Part shown: positions 16,855 to 25,282 of the stretch, in pieces | Position numbering within the stretch: the first letter of the stretch is position 1 | Layout: each line of letters begins with the position of its first letter | Origin: Arthrobacter sp. zg-Y238 | GTDB taxonomy: Bacteria; Actinomycetota; Actinomycetes; Actinomycetales; Micrococcaceae | Length of the DNA: 64,000 bases | Assembly: GCF_024385525.1 (NCBI RefSeq) | Contig: NZ_JANFLU010000010.1 | Span: 372,001-436,000, forward strand | Direction: 5' to 3' | Position numbers and translations under genes: made by a program | The notes under the pieces: generated by a model | The model's input: only the letters and a program-made list of their open reading frames with translations | What the model was told of the DNA's origin: nothing | Database searches by the model: none

Positions 16855-18264
16855 ATGTCCTCCTCAATTTTCCCTTCCCTGTCCCGCCCGGTTTTCGCCG
16901 CCGTTACCGGGGACGTCCGGCCCGAGGAATCCGAAGCCTGGACCGCGCTGAAACAGGCGGCCACTGCTCTTCAGCCGCTCCAGAACAAGAACGGCTCGGT
17001 GGATCCGGAATACCACGGGCAGGCAGCTGAACTGATTGGAACCGTTGCCGCTGCCGTCACCGCACTGGCTCCGGCTTTCCCGCACGACGCCGAGTACCTG
17101 CACCTCGTGGTGGAGGACTTTGAACGCTGGGTAGCCGGCGGACTGGAAAAGGAACCCGATTTCCTCGATTCCCTGATGGCCTTCGCCCCGCAGCGGGACC
17201 GCGTGAACGGGCTTGCCCACCTGGTGGTCTTCCCCATGTACACGCAGAACGGCTCCACCAACCGCCTCGTGGAAGCCGTGCTGATCGAGGTCATCTGGCC
17301 TGAATTCGTCGCCGAACTCGAGGCCGGCGAGTACTCCAACGGGCTCTTCGTCCCCATCCGTTTCCTGGACTTCACCCCCGGTTACGACACCAACTCCGCG
17401 GTGCTCTTCCCGGAAACCGTGGCCGTGCGCGAAACTCCCGCCTTCACCTGGGGCGCCATCTTCGCCGACCGCGAGGCCGCCCGCTTCCGCAAGGTCCTGG
17501 CCGCCGCAGCGGACATCACCTCGCTGCAGCTGCCCGCCGAGGCCGCCGAACTGCTGCACAACCAGCAGCTCACCGAGGAAACCTTCATCATGTGGGACCT
17601 CATCCACGACCGCACCCACATGCGCGGCGACCTCCCGTTCGATCCGTTCATGATCAAACAGCGCATGCCCTACTTCCTCTACTCCCTGGAGGAACTGCGC
17701 TGCGACCTCACCGCCTTCCGCGAGGCCGTGAAGATCCAGCACGACGAGGACGCCCCCGAGGAAACCCGCCGGCACGCCCGGCTGGTCCAGTACGCGGTGA
17801 TCTTCGACCGCATCTTCCGCTTCGCGATCACCGGCAGCCGGGTGCGCAACTACGACGGGCTCGGTGGCCAGCTGCTCTTCGCCTGGATGCACCAGAACCA
17901 CGTACTCCACTGGACCGACGGAAAGCTGAGCATCGACTGGGAGGAAACGGCCGACGTCGTCGTCCGGCTCGGTGCGGAAATCGAGGAACTCTACTGGCGT
18001 TCCATCGACCGGCCCAAGACGGCGCACTGGCTCGCGGCGTACGATCTGGTGGCAGGAACCCTGACGCCGAACCCGGCCTCGGTCTGGGCACAGGGCCCGC
18101 AGGCGCTCCCGCTGGACGGACCGCCGCGCGGACTTACCGACCAGGTGCTCGACGACGAGTTCCCGCTCTCCATGTTCTACGAGGCCCTGTCCAAGAAGAT
18201 GGCCCCGGTCATCGAGTCCACGGCCGGGATCACCGGCTACAGCACGGGAGGCACCCCCGAATGA
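16855..18264 (+). CDS. DUF6421 family protein
   Basis: Protein of 469 residues matching, from memory, the actinobacterial DUF6421 family. It has no signal peptide or membrane helix. A conserved-looking block, WDLIHDRTHMRGDLPFDPF (about residues 245-263), holds His and Asp residues that could bind a metal; another His pair is WMHQNHVLHW. ATG 16855 is preceded by GGAAGG about 9 bp upstream; the leader contains a small hairpin (CGGGAAGG/CCTTCCCG, near 16821-16837) and a TATGCT-like -10 near 16782. Its stop overlaps the start of the SDR gene (ATGA), implying coupled translation and a shared task, perhaps two steps of one reaction. Function unknown. Confidence 0.85.
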   Translation: MSSSIFPSLSRPVFAAVTGDVRPEESEAWTALKQAATALQPLQNKNGSVDPEYHGQAAELIGTVAAAVTALAPAFPHDAEYLHLVVEDFERWVAGGLEKEPDFLDSLMAFAPQRDRVNGLAHLVVFPMYTQNGSTNRLVEAVLIEVIWPEFVAELEAGEYSNGLFVPIRFLDFTPGYDTNSAVLFPETVAVRETPAFTWGAIFADREAARFRKVLAAAADITSLQLPAEAAELLHNQQLTEETFIMWDLIHDRTHMRGDLPFDPFMIKQRMPYFLYSLEELRCDLTAFREAVKIQHDEDAPEETRRHARLVQYAVIFDRIFRFAITGSRVRNYDGLGGQLLFAWMHQNHVLHWTDGKLSIDWEETADVVVRLGAEIEELYWRSIDRPKTAHWLAAYDLVAGTLTPNPASVWAQGPQALPLDGPPRGLTDQVLDDEFPLSMFYEALSKKMAPVIESTAGITGYSTGGTPE

Positions 18265-19034
18265 GCACCGAACCCGGCACGGCAGCAGAGACCGCCGCGG
18301 CCCCGCTGAAGGGCCGGACCGTCCTGGTGGCCGGCGCCGGGAGCCCCTCCGGCACCGCCGTCTGCGAAGCCCTGGAGGCGGCAGGTGCCAAGGTGGTTGC
18401 AGTAGGCCGCGATGCCGCACGGCTGGAGAACACACTGTTCCGCCTTTACGACGCCGACCTGCGCACCTGCGACCTCAGCGACACCGGGGAGGTGGCGGCC
18501 CTCGCGGCCGACATGCAGGAAACCTACGGCGGGATCGACGGCCTGATCCACCTCGTGGGCGGCTGGCGCGCCGGTACCGGCATCGGTTCCCAGAGCGAGG
18601 CGGACTGGGACTTCCTGGAAACGAACATCCTGCGCACCCTGCGCAATGTCAGCCGCAGCTTCTACGACCAGCTCGAGGCCTCCCCGGACGGACGGCTGGC
18701 GATCGTTTCCTCCACGGCGGTGGAGTCCCCCACAGCTGCCGGAGCAGGATATGCGGCTGCCAAAGCCGCGGCCGAAGCATGGGTCCGGGCCATCGCCGCG
18801 GGTTTCCGCAGCGCCCAATCCGGACGGAAGGAAAACCCGGAACCCCAGCGCTCTGCCGCCGTCGTCTTCGTGGTCAAGGCACTGGTGGACTCCGCACAGC
18901 GCGCCGCTGCCCTGGACCGCCGGTTCCCCGGCTACACCGACGTCGCGGACCTGGCCGCCGCCGTCGTCCGGCTCTTCCAGCAGGACGCCGCCGAGGTCAA
19001 CGGGCAGCGGATTCGCCTCTCCCCGGAGAAGTGA
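18261..19034 (+). CDS. short-chain dehydrogenase/reductase
   Basis: NAD(P)-dependent oxidoreductase of 257 residues with a Rossmann fold. Visible are the nucleotide-binding glycines in VLVAGAGSPSGTAVCEAL, the LVGG segment in place of NNAG, the catalytic Ser in IVSSTAVES and the YxxxK pair in GYAAAKAAAEAW. The ATG overlaps the DUF6421 stop by 4 bp, so this start is well supported even though the frame is open far upstream. It ends 35 bp before the threonine aldolase gene. Substrate unknown; most likely the partner of DUF6421. Confidence 0.88.
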   Translation: MSTEPGTAAETAAAPLKGRTVLVAGAGSPSGTAVCEALEAAGAKVVAVGRDAARLENTLFRLYDADLRTCDLSDTGEVAALAADMQETYGGIDGLIHLVGGWRAGTGIGSQSEADWDFLETNILRTLRNVSRSFYDQLEASPDGRLAIVSSTAVESPTAAGAGYAAAKAAAEAWVRAIAAGFRSAQSGRKENPEPQRSAAVVFVVKALVDSAQRAAALDRRFPGYTDVADLAAAVVRLFQQDAAEVNGQRIRLSPEK

Positions 19035-19069
19035 CCTGAACTACATCAAGGTAAGAGATACTAGGAACC

Positions 19070-20152
19070 GTGACTGACATACTCCCCCTGCACGACACCG
19101 CAATTAAGGCTTTTGCTTCCGACAACTACTCCGGTGTCCATCCGGAAATTCTCGCGGCACTCACCGCCGCGAACCAGGGCCATCAGGTGGCCTACGGCGA
19201 AGATGTGTACACCGCGAAGCTGCGCGAGGTTCTGACCGACCAGTTCGGCAAGCACATCCGTGCGTTCCCCGTCTTCAACGGCACCGGCGCGAACGTTATC
19301 GCCCTGCAGTCACTGCTGCCCCGCTGGGGTGCCGTCATCTGCCCGACGACGGCGCACATCAACGTGGACGAAAACGGCGCCCCGGAGCGGATCGGCGGCA
19401 TGAAGCTGCTGGGCATCCCCACCGACGACGGCAAGCTCACCCCCGAGCTGATCGACCGCGAGGCGTGGGGTTGGGGCGACGAGCACCGTGCCCAGCCGCT
19501 GGCCGTGTCCATCACCCAGTCCACCGAGCTCGGCACGCTGTACACGGTGGAGGAAATCGCCGCCATCGCGGACCACATCCACGCACGCGGCATGAAGCTG
19601 CACATGGACGGCGCGCGCCTGGGCAACGCCGCCGCAGCGCTGGGCGTGTCCTTCAAGGAAATGACGGCCGACGCCGGTGTGGACATCCTCTCCCTGGGCG
19701 GCACCAAGAACGGGATGATGTACGGCGAATGCATCATCACCTTCGACCCCGAGGCCTCCCCCGGACTGGACTACCTGCGCAAGATGAACATGCAGCTGGC
19801 CTCCAAGATGCGGTTCATCTCCGCCCAGTTCATCACCCTGTACGGTACGGACCTGTGGCACCGGTCAGCCTCGCACGCGAATGCCATGGCGAGCCGGCTC
19901 CGGGCCGCCGTCGAGCAGATCGACGGGGTGGAAATCACCCAGCCCAGCCAGGTCAACGCTGTCTTCGCCAAGCTGCCCGCCGGGGTCGCCGACCGGTTGC
20001 GCGGCGACTTCCGGTTCTACGACTGGGACCAGTCCACCGGTGAGGTGCGCTGGATGTGCACCTTCGATACCTCCGAGGATGATGTTGATGCCTTCGCTGC
20101 GGCCATTGCCCGCGAAGTCGCTGCGGATCCGGCACCGCTGGCCGCGCGCTAA
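19070..20152 (+). CDS. ltaE: low-specificity L-threonine aldolase
   Basis: Pyridoxal-phosphate enzyme that splits L-threonine or allo-threonine to glycine and acetaldehyde; 360 residues. Family blocks are FASDNYSGVHPEILAAL and AYGEDVYTAKL at the N-terminus, HMDGARLGNAAAALG (Asp and Arg near the cofactor) and the Schiff-base lysine in SLGGTKNGMMYGE near residue 208. The GTG start has AGGA 4-5 bp upstream. It lies 35 bp after the SDR gene and may belong to the same transcript; a long hairpin follows. Confidence 0.9.
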   Translation: MTDILPLHDTAIKAFASDNYSGVHPEILAALTAANQGHQVAYGEDVYTAKLREVLTDQFGKHIRAFPVFNGTGANVIALQSLLPRWGAVICPTTAHINVDENGAPERIGGMKLLGIPTDDGKLTPELIDREAWGWGDEHRAQPLAVSITQSTELGTLYTVEEIAAIADHIHARGMKLHMDGARLGNAAAALGVSFKEMTADAGVDILSLGGTKNGMMYGECIITFDPEASPGLDYLRKMNMQLASKMRFISAQFITLYGTDLWHRSASHANAMASRLRAAVEQIDGVEITQPSQVNAVFAKLPAGVADRLRGDFRFYDWDQSTGEVRWMCTFDTSEDDVDAFAAAIAREVAADPAPLAAR

Positions 20153-20159
20153 GCCGATG

Positions 20160-20202
20160 TTGCCTGCCGTCCGGCCGCTGGCGCGGAGCGGACGGCAGGT
20201 AA
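20160..20202 (+). terminator. long hairpin after the threonine aldolase gene
   Basis: TTGCCTGCCGTCCG (20160-20173) pairs with CGGACGGCAGGTAA (20189-20202): 14 bp with one G-T pair and a 15-base loop. It separates the aldolase from the DUF3000 gene. Confidence 0.65.
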
Positions 20203-20253
20203 CGAAACGGCCACAGCGGCGAGCCTGCCCCGCCCCCGGCGCTGCACAGCCCG

Positions 20254-20259
20254 TAGTCT
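20254..20259 (+). promoter_or_regulatory. leaderless-type -10 hexamer
   Basis: TAGTCT ends 6 bp before the GTG at 20266. A GGAG also lies in the 6-bp gap but directly against the start codon, too close to serve as a ribosome site. Confidence 0.55.
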
Positions 20260-20265
20260 GCGGAG

Positions 20266-20898
20266 GTGAGTGCAATAGGTGACCTGTCCCAGGTACCCCC
20301 GGATTTCCTGACCGCGCTCGGCGCCCTGCGCCGGGCGGCCTGCCGGGCGGAGCTGAAGCTGGAAGAAATCCCGGCACCCACGCGCCTGGCCCCGTATGCC
20401 GTCTCACTCGGCGCCGAGGTGCTCGCTCCCGGACCCGTCGGTCCCGGCAGCCTGCACGGACCCGCAGCCCCGCCGGTCCCCGATCAACTTGAGCTGGCCA
20501 CCGGACGCTTCATACTGCTCCACGATCCCGCAGGTTCCCCGGTCTGGAACGGCACCTTCCGCATCGTCACCTATATCCGCGCCGAGCTGGAACAGGACAT
20601 GGGCAATGACCAACTGCTTGGCTCAGTTGCCTGGACCTGGCTGGTGGAAGCGCTGGAGCAGCACGATGCCCGGTATTCCATGGCCGGCGGAACGGCCACC
20701 CGGGTGCTGTCGGAGAGTTACGGAACCCTCGAGCGCCGGGACGATTCGATCGACATAGAGCTCCGCGCCTCCTGGACCCCGGCCGACGCCGACGTGCAGT
20801 CCCATCTGGAAGCCTGGTCAGACATGGTATGCACCTTCGCCGGCCTGCCCCCGCTGCCCGACGGCGTTACGCCCCTTCCCGGCCGACGCCGGAGCTGA
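20266..20898 (+). CDS. DUF3000 family protein
   Basis: Cytosolic protein of 210 residues in the actinobacteria-specific DUF3000 family: LTALGALRRAACRAELKLEE near the N-terminus and PYAVSLGAEVL after it. Position directly before RNase D is conserved in Mycobacterium (Rv2680-Rv2681, from memory). The GTG start fits a leaderless transcript. Function unknown. Confidence 0.88.
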   Translation: MSAIGDLSQVPPDFLTALGALRRAACRAELKLEEIPAPTRLAPYAVSLGAEVLAPGPVGPGSLHGPAAPPVPDQLELATGRFILLHDPAGSPVWNGTFRIVTYIRAELEQDMGNDQLLGSVAWTWLVEALEQHDARYSMAGGTATRVLSESYGTLERRDDSIDIELRASWTPADADVQSHLEAWSDMVCTFAGLPPLPDGVTPLPGRRRS

Positions 20899-20980
20899 GC
20901 GCGCACCTGCCGCGGCGGCGGACCCGGCGGCTGTCCCTGCTGTCCGCAGCCACGGCCTTCCTCGGTAGAATGGAATCCTT

Positions 20981-22318
20981 ATGACCGCGCACATACCCGG
21001 CAAGACCGAAAATCAGTCCAGCACCACACCCGACCCAGCCGGGGAACAACCGGAGCCGCAGCCGATTCCGGTGCTGGAAATGCCGCGGGACGGCGTGCCG
21101 CTGGTCATTGATTCCCAGCGCGGCCTCGAACGGGCCGCAGCCGCCCTGGCTGCGGGAACCGGGCCGGCCGGCGTCGACGCGGAACGCGCCTCCGGATTCC
21201 GCTACGGCCAGCGCGCGTTCCTGGTCCAGATCCGCCGCGAAGGCGCCGGCACATGGCTGATCGATCCGGAAGCCTTCGGCGACCTGCGCATCATCAACGA
21301 GGCCCTGAGCGGCGTCGAATGGATCCTGCACGCCGCGACGCAGGACCTGCCCTGCCTTTCGGCACTGGGCATGTGGCCCGACAAGCTCTTCGACACCGAA
21401 CTTGCGGCGCGCCTCGCCGGCCTGCCCCGGGTGGGCCTGGCCGCCGTCATCGAAACCCTGCTCGGCTTCTCGCTGGCCAAGGAGCACTCGGCTGCGGACT
21501 GGTCCACCCGTCCGCTGCCCGAACCGTGGCTGCGCTACGCCGCGCTCGACGTCGAGGTCCTCGCCGAGCTGCGCCTGGAACTGATCCGCGTGCTGGAGGA
21601 AGCCGGCAAGCTGGAACTGGCCGAAGAGGAATTCGAAGCCATCCGTACCGCTCCGCCGGCACCCCCGCGGGTGGACCCCTGGCGCCGCACCTCCGGGATG
21701 CACCAACTCCGGGACCGCCGCCAGCTGGCCGCCGTGCGCGAACTCTGGACCGAGCGCGAGCATCTTGCCGAACTGCGGGACACCGCACCCGGCCGGCTGA
21801 TTCCGGATTCGGCCATTGTCGCCGCCGCCCGGGCCATGCCGACGACGGTGCCGCAGCTGCTCAAGACCCCCGGCTTCCACGGCCGTGCCGCGCAGAAGGA
21901 GGCGCCCCGGTGGCTCCGCTGCATCTCTGCGGCGCGCTCTTCCGCGGACCTGCCCCCGCTGCATATTCCGACCCACGCCCCGCCGCCTCCCCGCGTCTGG
22001 GCCAAGAATGATCCGGCTGCCGCCGCCCGCCTGCAGACCGCCAAGCCTCGGCTCACCGCCCTGGCGGAGAAGCTGAACCTGCCGCTGGAGAACCTGCTCA
22101 CTCCGGACCATCTGCGGCGTCTGGCCTGGCGGCCGCCTGCCGAGATCAATCTGGAGACAGTGGGTGCTGCCCTGCGCGCACTCGGCGCCCGCGAGTGGCA
22201 GATCGAGCAGACCGCGGCCGTCCTCACCGTGGCTTTCCTCGATCCTGATCCGCTGGAGGAAAAGCAGGCTGAGGACAATTCCGGAGGGGAGCAACCGGCT
22301 CGTGGCCGGCGCCGCTAA
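20981..22318 (+). CDS. rnd: ribonuclease D
   Basis: 3'-5' exoribonuclease of the DEDD family acting on tRNA and other stable RNA ends; 445 residues. The exonuclease motifs are DAE at residues 66-68, HAATQDLPCL, and YAALDVEVLAEL. An HRDC domain follows at about residues 225-310 and a further helical C-terminal region ends the protein. The ATG has only a weak GGAA site, while TAGAAT at 20966-20971 would start a transcript only 1-3 bases before the ATG. It follows DUF3000 by 82 bp. Confidence 0.93.
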   Translation: MTAHIPGKTENQSSTTPDPAGEQPEPQPIPVLEMPRDGVPLVIDSQRGLERAAAALAAGTGPAGVDAERASGFRYGQRAFLVQIRREGAGTWLIDPEAFGDLRIINEALSGVEWILHAATQDLPCLSALGMWPDKLFDTELAARLAGLPRVGLAAVIETLLGFSLAKEHSAADWSTRPLPEPWLRYAALDVEVLAELRLELIRVLEEAGKLELAEEEFEAIRTAPPAPPRVDPWRRTSGMHQLRDRRQLAAVRELWTEREHLAELRDTAPGRLIPDSAIVAAARAMPTTVPQLLKTPGFHGRAAQKEAPRWLRCISAARSSADLPPLHIPTHAPPPPRVWAKNDPAAAARLQTAKPRLTALAEKLNLPLENLLTPDHLRRLAWRPPAEINLETVGAALRALGAREWQIEQTAAVLTVAFLDPDPLEEKQAEDNSGGEQPARGRRR

Positions 22319-22336
22319 ACGCCGGACTACGCTTTC

Positions 22337-22819
22337 CTAGCCCGTAACTGCCGGCTGCCCCAAATCCAGTTCAAGCACCCAAGCCTGAGCGGTTTCCGCG
22401 CGCGGGTCGATCACGAACCCCAGCCGTCGGTAGGCACGCAGGGCGACCGTGTTCCCCTTGGTGACCTTCAGCCGCGCGCTCCGGGCACCCTGTGCGCACG
22501 CCTGATCCAGCACCAGCCGTATCAGCTGCTGCGAGAGGCCCCGCCCGCGGAGCAACGGGTCAATGATGACCCGCGCTATATGCGCGGTCCCGTTCTCTAC
22601 CCGAAGTTCGGCCTGACCGAACGCTGGTGTGCGCCCGGCACACAGAACCCACGGGGTAAGTCCCGGCACGGCAGCCAGGTCCGCGAACTGCTCGCCGGTA
22701 GGCGGCCAGGCCATCCGGGGACCGGTGAACATCAAAAGGGCGGCGTCGTCGGGAATCCAGTTGATGATGGTTTCCAGGTCCTCGACAGTACGTCGGCGGA
22801 GGGATAGCGGTGCAGTCAT
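22337..22819 (-). CDS. GNAT N-acetyltransferase
   Basis: Acetyl-CoA-dependent acetyltransferase of 160 residues. The acetyl-CoA site is seen in ARVIIDPLLRGRGLSQQLIR (R/Q-x-x-G-x-G/A type) and the C-terminal AYRRLGFV strand is typical. ATG 22819 (MTAPLSLRRRTVEDLE) is the natural start; AATAAT ends 6 bp upstream, suggesting leaderless expression. It converges on RNase D and diverges from the SRPBCC gene. Target unknown. Confidence 0.85.
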   Translation of the reverse strand: MTAPLSLRRRTVEDLETIINWIPDDAALLMFTGPRMAWPPTGEQFADLAAVPGLTPWVLCAGRTPAFGQAELRVENGTAHIARVIIDPLLRGRGLSQQLIRLVLDQACAQGARSARLKVTKGNTVALRAYRRLGFVIDPRAETAQAWVLELDLGQPAVTG

Positions 22820-22883
22820 GTATGGATTATTGTCAACCGCTACGGCGCCTGGAAGTGCCGCCCCACAGGAAAGCGGATCCACT

Positions 22884-23318
22884 ATGGACGAAACAATTTA
22901 CCGCACACACGTTGCAGCCCCTCCCGGCCGGGTCTGGGCGGAGTTGACTGCCACCGATATTCCCAGGGCCTGGATGTGGGACTCTGTCCTGATCGGATCG
23001 CTGGCCGAGGGCAGTTCCTATGCCTTCCAGTACGACGGCGAGGACCTGATCACCGGAACAGTCCTTGCAGTGGAGGCACCCGTACGCCTGGCACTGACTT
23101 TCAACCCGCAGTGGGATGGAACGGTGGCCGGCGAAGCCCCCGGCGTCCTCGAATACACCTTGCAGCAAACCGGAGACGGATGTGACCTGGCTGTGCGTAT
23201 CACCGGGCTGCACGGTGCTTCTGCCACCTCCGTGGAACATGACACACCGGGTATCTACGCCGGGCTGAAGACTCTGGTGGAAGCAATTCCCGTGGCTGGA
23301 CACGCTGAGCCTGCCTAA
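22884..23318 (+). CDS. SRPBCC domain protein
   Basis: Protein of 144 residues with the START-like/AHSA1-type fold: an N-terminal strand IYRTHVAAPPGRVWAELTAT, a central beta-sheet with FNPQWDGT, and a long C-terminal helix (IYAGLKTLVEAI). Such proteins bind small hydrophobic ligands. ATG 22884 has AGGAAA about 11 bp before it. It runs 38 bp ahead of a GNAT gene on the same strand. Ligand unknown. Confidence 0.75.
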   Translation: MDETIYRTHVAAPPGRVWAELTATDIPRAWMWDSVLIGSLAEGSSYAFQYDGEDLITGTVLAVEAPVRLALTFNPQWDGTVAGEAPGVLEYTLQQTGDGCDLAVRITGLHGASATSVEHDTPGIYAGLKTLVEAIPVAGHAEPA

Positions 23319-23356
23319 GGGTTGGGTAGCTGCGTCCTCGAGCGCAATAATGACGG

Positions 23357-23902
23357 ATGCCGCTTCTCACATCGACCCCGGATACGCTCCAGGTGGGGAG
23401 GTTCACCCTCCACATCCTTACGGCTGCGGACTGGCGCCTCGACCAGGCCTTGTCCAGGGACGACGACGTCATCCGCTGGACCCTCTTCCCGCCGGACCTC
23501 AGCGACGATCGAGCCCGCTCCCGGATGGACCGCGCAGCGGAAGCACGCGGCGAGAGCCTCTTGGCACGGTATTCGCTGCGGCAGGGCGGGGAGGTGCTGG
23601 GCACAGCGGGAATCTCCTCCACCATGGAGGGCACGCCGGAGCTTATGTATGCACTGTTGCCCTCCGGGCGCGGCCGGGGCGCCGCCACTGCCGCCACCCG
23701 CGGGCTCAGCGACTGGGCACTGGCCAGCGGCATCCCAGAGGTCGCCCTGCGCACCATTTACGGAAACAGCCTGAGCGAGGCGGTTGCGCGCCGGGCCGGC
23801 TTCCATCCGGTGCGGACCGAGCAGCAACGCCAGCGCGGTGCGCTGGTCAAGATGCACTACTGGACGCGGTCAGCTTCGGACAGCGCTGTCCTGTCGGACT
23901 AG
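23357..23902 (+). CDS. GNAT N-acetyltransferase (RimJ/RimL-like)
   Basis: Acetyltransferase of 181 residues. LTAADWRLDQALSRDDDVIRW resembles the N-terminus of RimJ/RimL-type enzymes; the acetyl-CoA loop is LPSGRGRGAATAATR, and GNSLSEAVARRAGFHPV is the usual C-terminal motif. AATAAT lies 5 bp before the ATG. Its last 4 bases overlap the convergent DinB gene. Target unknown. Confidence 0.82.
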   Translation: MPLLTSTPDTLQVGRFTLHILTAADWRLDQALSRDDDVIRWTLFPPDLSDDRARSRMDRAAEARGESLLARYSLRQGGEVLGTAGISSTMEGTPELMYALLPSGRGRGAATAATRGLSDWALASGIPEVALRTIYGNSLSEAVARRAGFHPVRTEQQRQRGALVKMHYWTRSASDSAVLSD

Positions 23903-24399
23903 TCGCCGGTGGAGCCGTCCAGCAGCTCGCGCAGTATGTCCAGGTGCCCGCAGTGCCTGCTGGTTTCCTCGATCATATGGACCAGGACCCAGCGCACGCT
24001 CTGTCCCTTGCTGCCGCCCCGGCAGCGGTCCTCCAGTCCATACCGTGCCAGCACTTCGCGCGACTCACCGCAGGCCGCCTCATAATCGGCAAGGAGCCGG
24101 ACCAGGCTGTCTGACTCGGAAACACGGAACTCGCCGTCGGGATCCTCTGCCGACCAACGGAGCGGCACCCCCTGCTGCCCGTCGATCCGGTCCTGGAACC
24201 AGAGCCGCTCTACGTCGGTCAGGTGCTGCACGAGTCCCGAGACCGTTGTCAGCGAGGGCAGCAGCTGCTTGGCTCCGTCGGCGTCGCTGAGTCCTGCCGC
24301 CTTCAGATGGACTGTGGCCCGGAAGTAGTCCAGGAAACCGATCAGGGTCTCGCGTTCGCCTGCTGCCTCGGGCGGTTCCACGCGCGTGTCATTTTCCAT
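23899..24399 (-). CDS. DinB-like protein (DUF664)
   Basis: Four-helix-bundle protein of 166 residues of the DinB/DUF664 family, often metal-binding and related to mycothiol- or bacillithiol-dependent enzymes. Candidate metal ligands are the His in LVQHLTDVERLWF and two in HMIEETSRHCGHLDILREL. The ATG has no Shine-Dalgarno but a TAGATT hexamer 6 bp upstream. Function in this strain unknown. Confidence 0.85.
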   Translation of the reverse strand: MENDTRVEPPEAAGERETLIGFLDYFRATVHLKAAGLSDADGAKQLLPSLTTVSGLVQHLTDVERLWFQDRIDGQQGVPLRWSAEDPDGEFRVSESDSLVRLLADYEAACGESREVLARYGLEDRCRGGSKGQSVRWVLVHMIEETSRHCGHLDILRELLDGSTGD

Positions 24400-24405
24400 G
24401 GGCTC

Positions 24406-24411
24406 AATCTA
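24406..24411 (-). promoter_or_regulatory. leaderless-type -10 hexamer
   Basis: On the minus strand TAGATT ends exactly 6 bp before the ATG at 24399 of the DinB-like gene, implying transcription starts at the start codon. Confidence 0.55.
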
Positions 24412-24519
24412 ATCGAACTTGTCCCCGCGCTGGCCGCATTTACACCGGGGCCCGAACACGCTAGTGTTGTAATCCCTTGGTTTAGACGCGGGCCTGGGTT
24501 CCTCTGTTTAGGACACTCA

Positions 24520-24762
24520 ATGACCCAACGTCCCATTGTTTCGATTGACCTTTTCCCGGATTTTTCCGCTATGACGGATAGCACGCTCGAATCCTTGTGC
24601 GATCAGGCATTTACCCAACTTGAAGACGGCCCCGTCGTTGAGGGCCTGCTTGCGTTCTATCTGTCGCTTCAGGCTGAGATTCAAGATCGAGAGGCCGATA
24701 CGGCCCGTAGGCCGGAGCTCCCGGCGCAGCAGCAGAGCACCCCGCAGCCCGTTTCGGTCTAG
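24520..24762 (+). CDS. hypothetical 80-residue protein
   Basis: Small soluble acidic protein that I do not recognise. It is predicted mostly helical in the centre (DSTLESLCDQAFTQLEDGPVV, then EGLLAFYLSLQAEIQDREAD), with a Pro/Gln-rich tail. The frame is open further upstream, but ATG 24520 begins the helical segment; no clear ribosome site precedes it. A strong hairpin follows 62 bp downstream. It lies between a divergent DinB gene and a convergent GlsB gene, so it is its own unit. Confidence 0.5.
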   Translation: MTQRPIVSIDLFPDFSAMTDSTLESLCDQAFTQLEDGPVVEGLLAFYLSLQAEIQDREADTARRPELPAQQQSTPQPVSV

Positions 24763-24824
24763 AGATCTCTCAGCCTTCCCCGGGCATTGTTTTCCGGCTG
24801 TAACAGCAGCCTCTGAACACAAAA

Positions 24825-24864
24825 CGTCCCGGCACCCAACGCGTATGCGTCGAGTGCCGGGACG
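24825..24864. terminator. strong bidirectional hairpin
   Basis: CGTCCCGGCAC (24825-24835) pairs perfectly with GTGCCGGGACG (24854-24864), with a second stem ACGC/GCGT inside the loop. On the minus strand it is followed by TTTTGTG, close to a classical terminator for the leftward GlsB-like gene; it also lies downstream of the rightward 80-residue ORF. Confidence 0.75.
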
Positions 24865-24884
24865 GCTTAGTTATTGGCGCGGGC

Positions 24885-25154
24885 CTAGCGGCGTACCTGG
24901 TTGCCCTTGCCGCGGCCGGCAACACCCTCGGCGACGCCGATCAGCAGGACGGCGGCGACAACGGACACGATGAAGCCAAGGATGTTGAGCTCCCAAATGT
25001 CGCCGGTGCCCAGCAGGCTGGCGATGACTCCGCCGATGACGGAGCCGACGAGGCCGAGAAGGAGGGTCGCAACAATTCCCAGGTTCTGCCGGCCCGGCTT
25101 GATCAGCCGCGCGAGGGCTCCGATAACAAGCCCTGCAATGATGAATCCGATCAT
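24885..25154 (-). CDS. GlsB/YeaQ/YmgE family membrane protein
   Basis: Small stress-associated inner membrane protein of 89 residues with three hydrophobic helices (IIAGLVIGALARLI, LLLGLVGSVIGGVIASLLG, ILGFIVSVVAAVLLIGV). The Gly-rich pattern and GRQNLGIVATLLLGLVGSVI are typical of the transglycosylase-associated family; no enzyme activity is established for it. ATG 25154 has GAAGGGA about 9 bp upstream; the longer open frame upstream is not needed. Confidence 0.9.
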   Translation of the reverse strand: MIGFIIAGLVIGALARLIKPGRQNLGIVATLLLGLVGSVIGGVIASLLGTGDIWELNILGFIVSVVAAVLLIGVAEGVAGRGKGNQVRR

Positions 25155-25282
25155 GGTTCTGGTCCCTTCGTAGCGGTACATGCAACGGGGGCGGGAACTC
25201 CCGCAAATCCGTTCTGCCATCAATCTTAGACAAGACCCACCGGATTTCCTAAGCGTACTGTCTATTTCCGCCCGGCGTCCGG

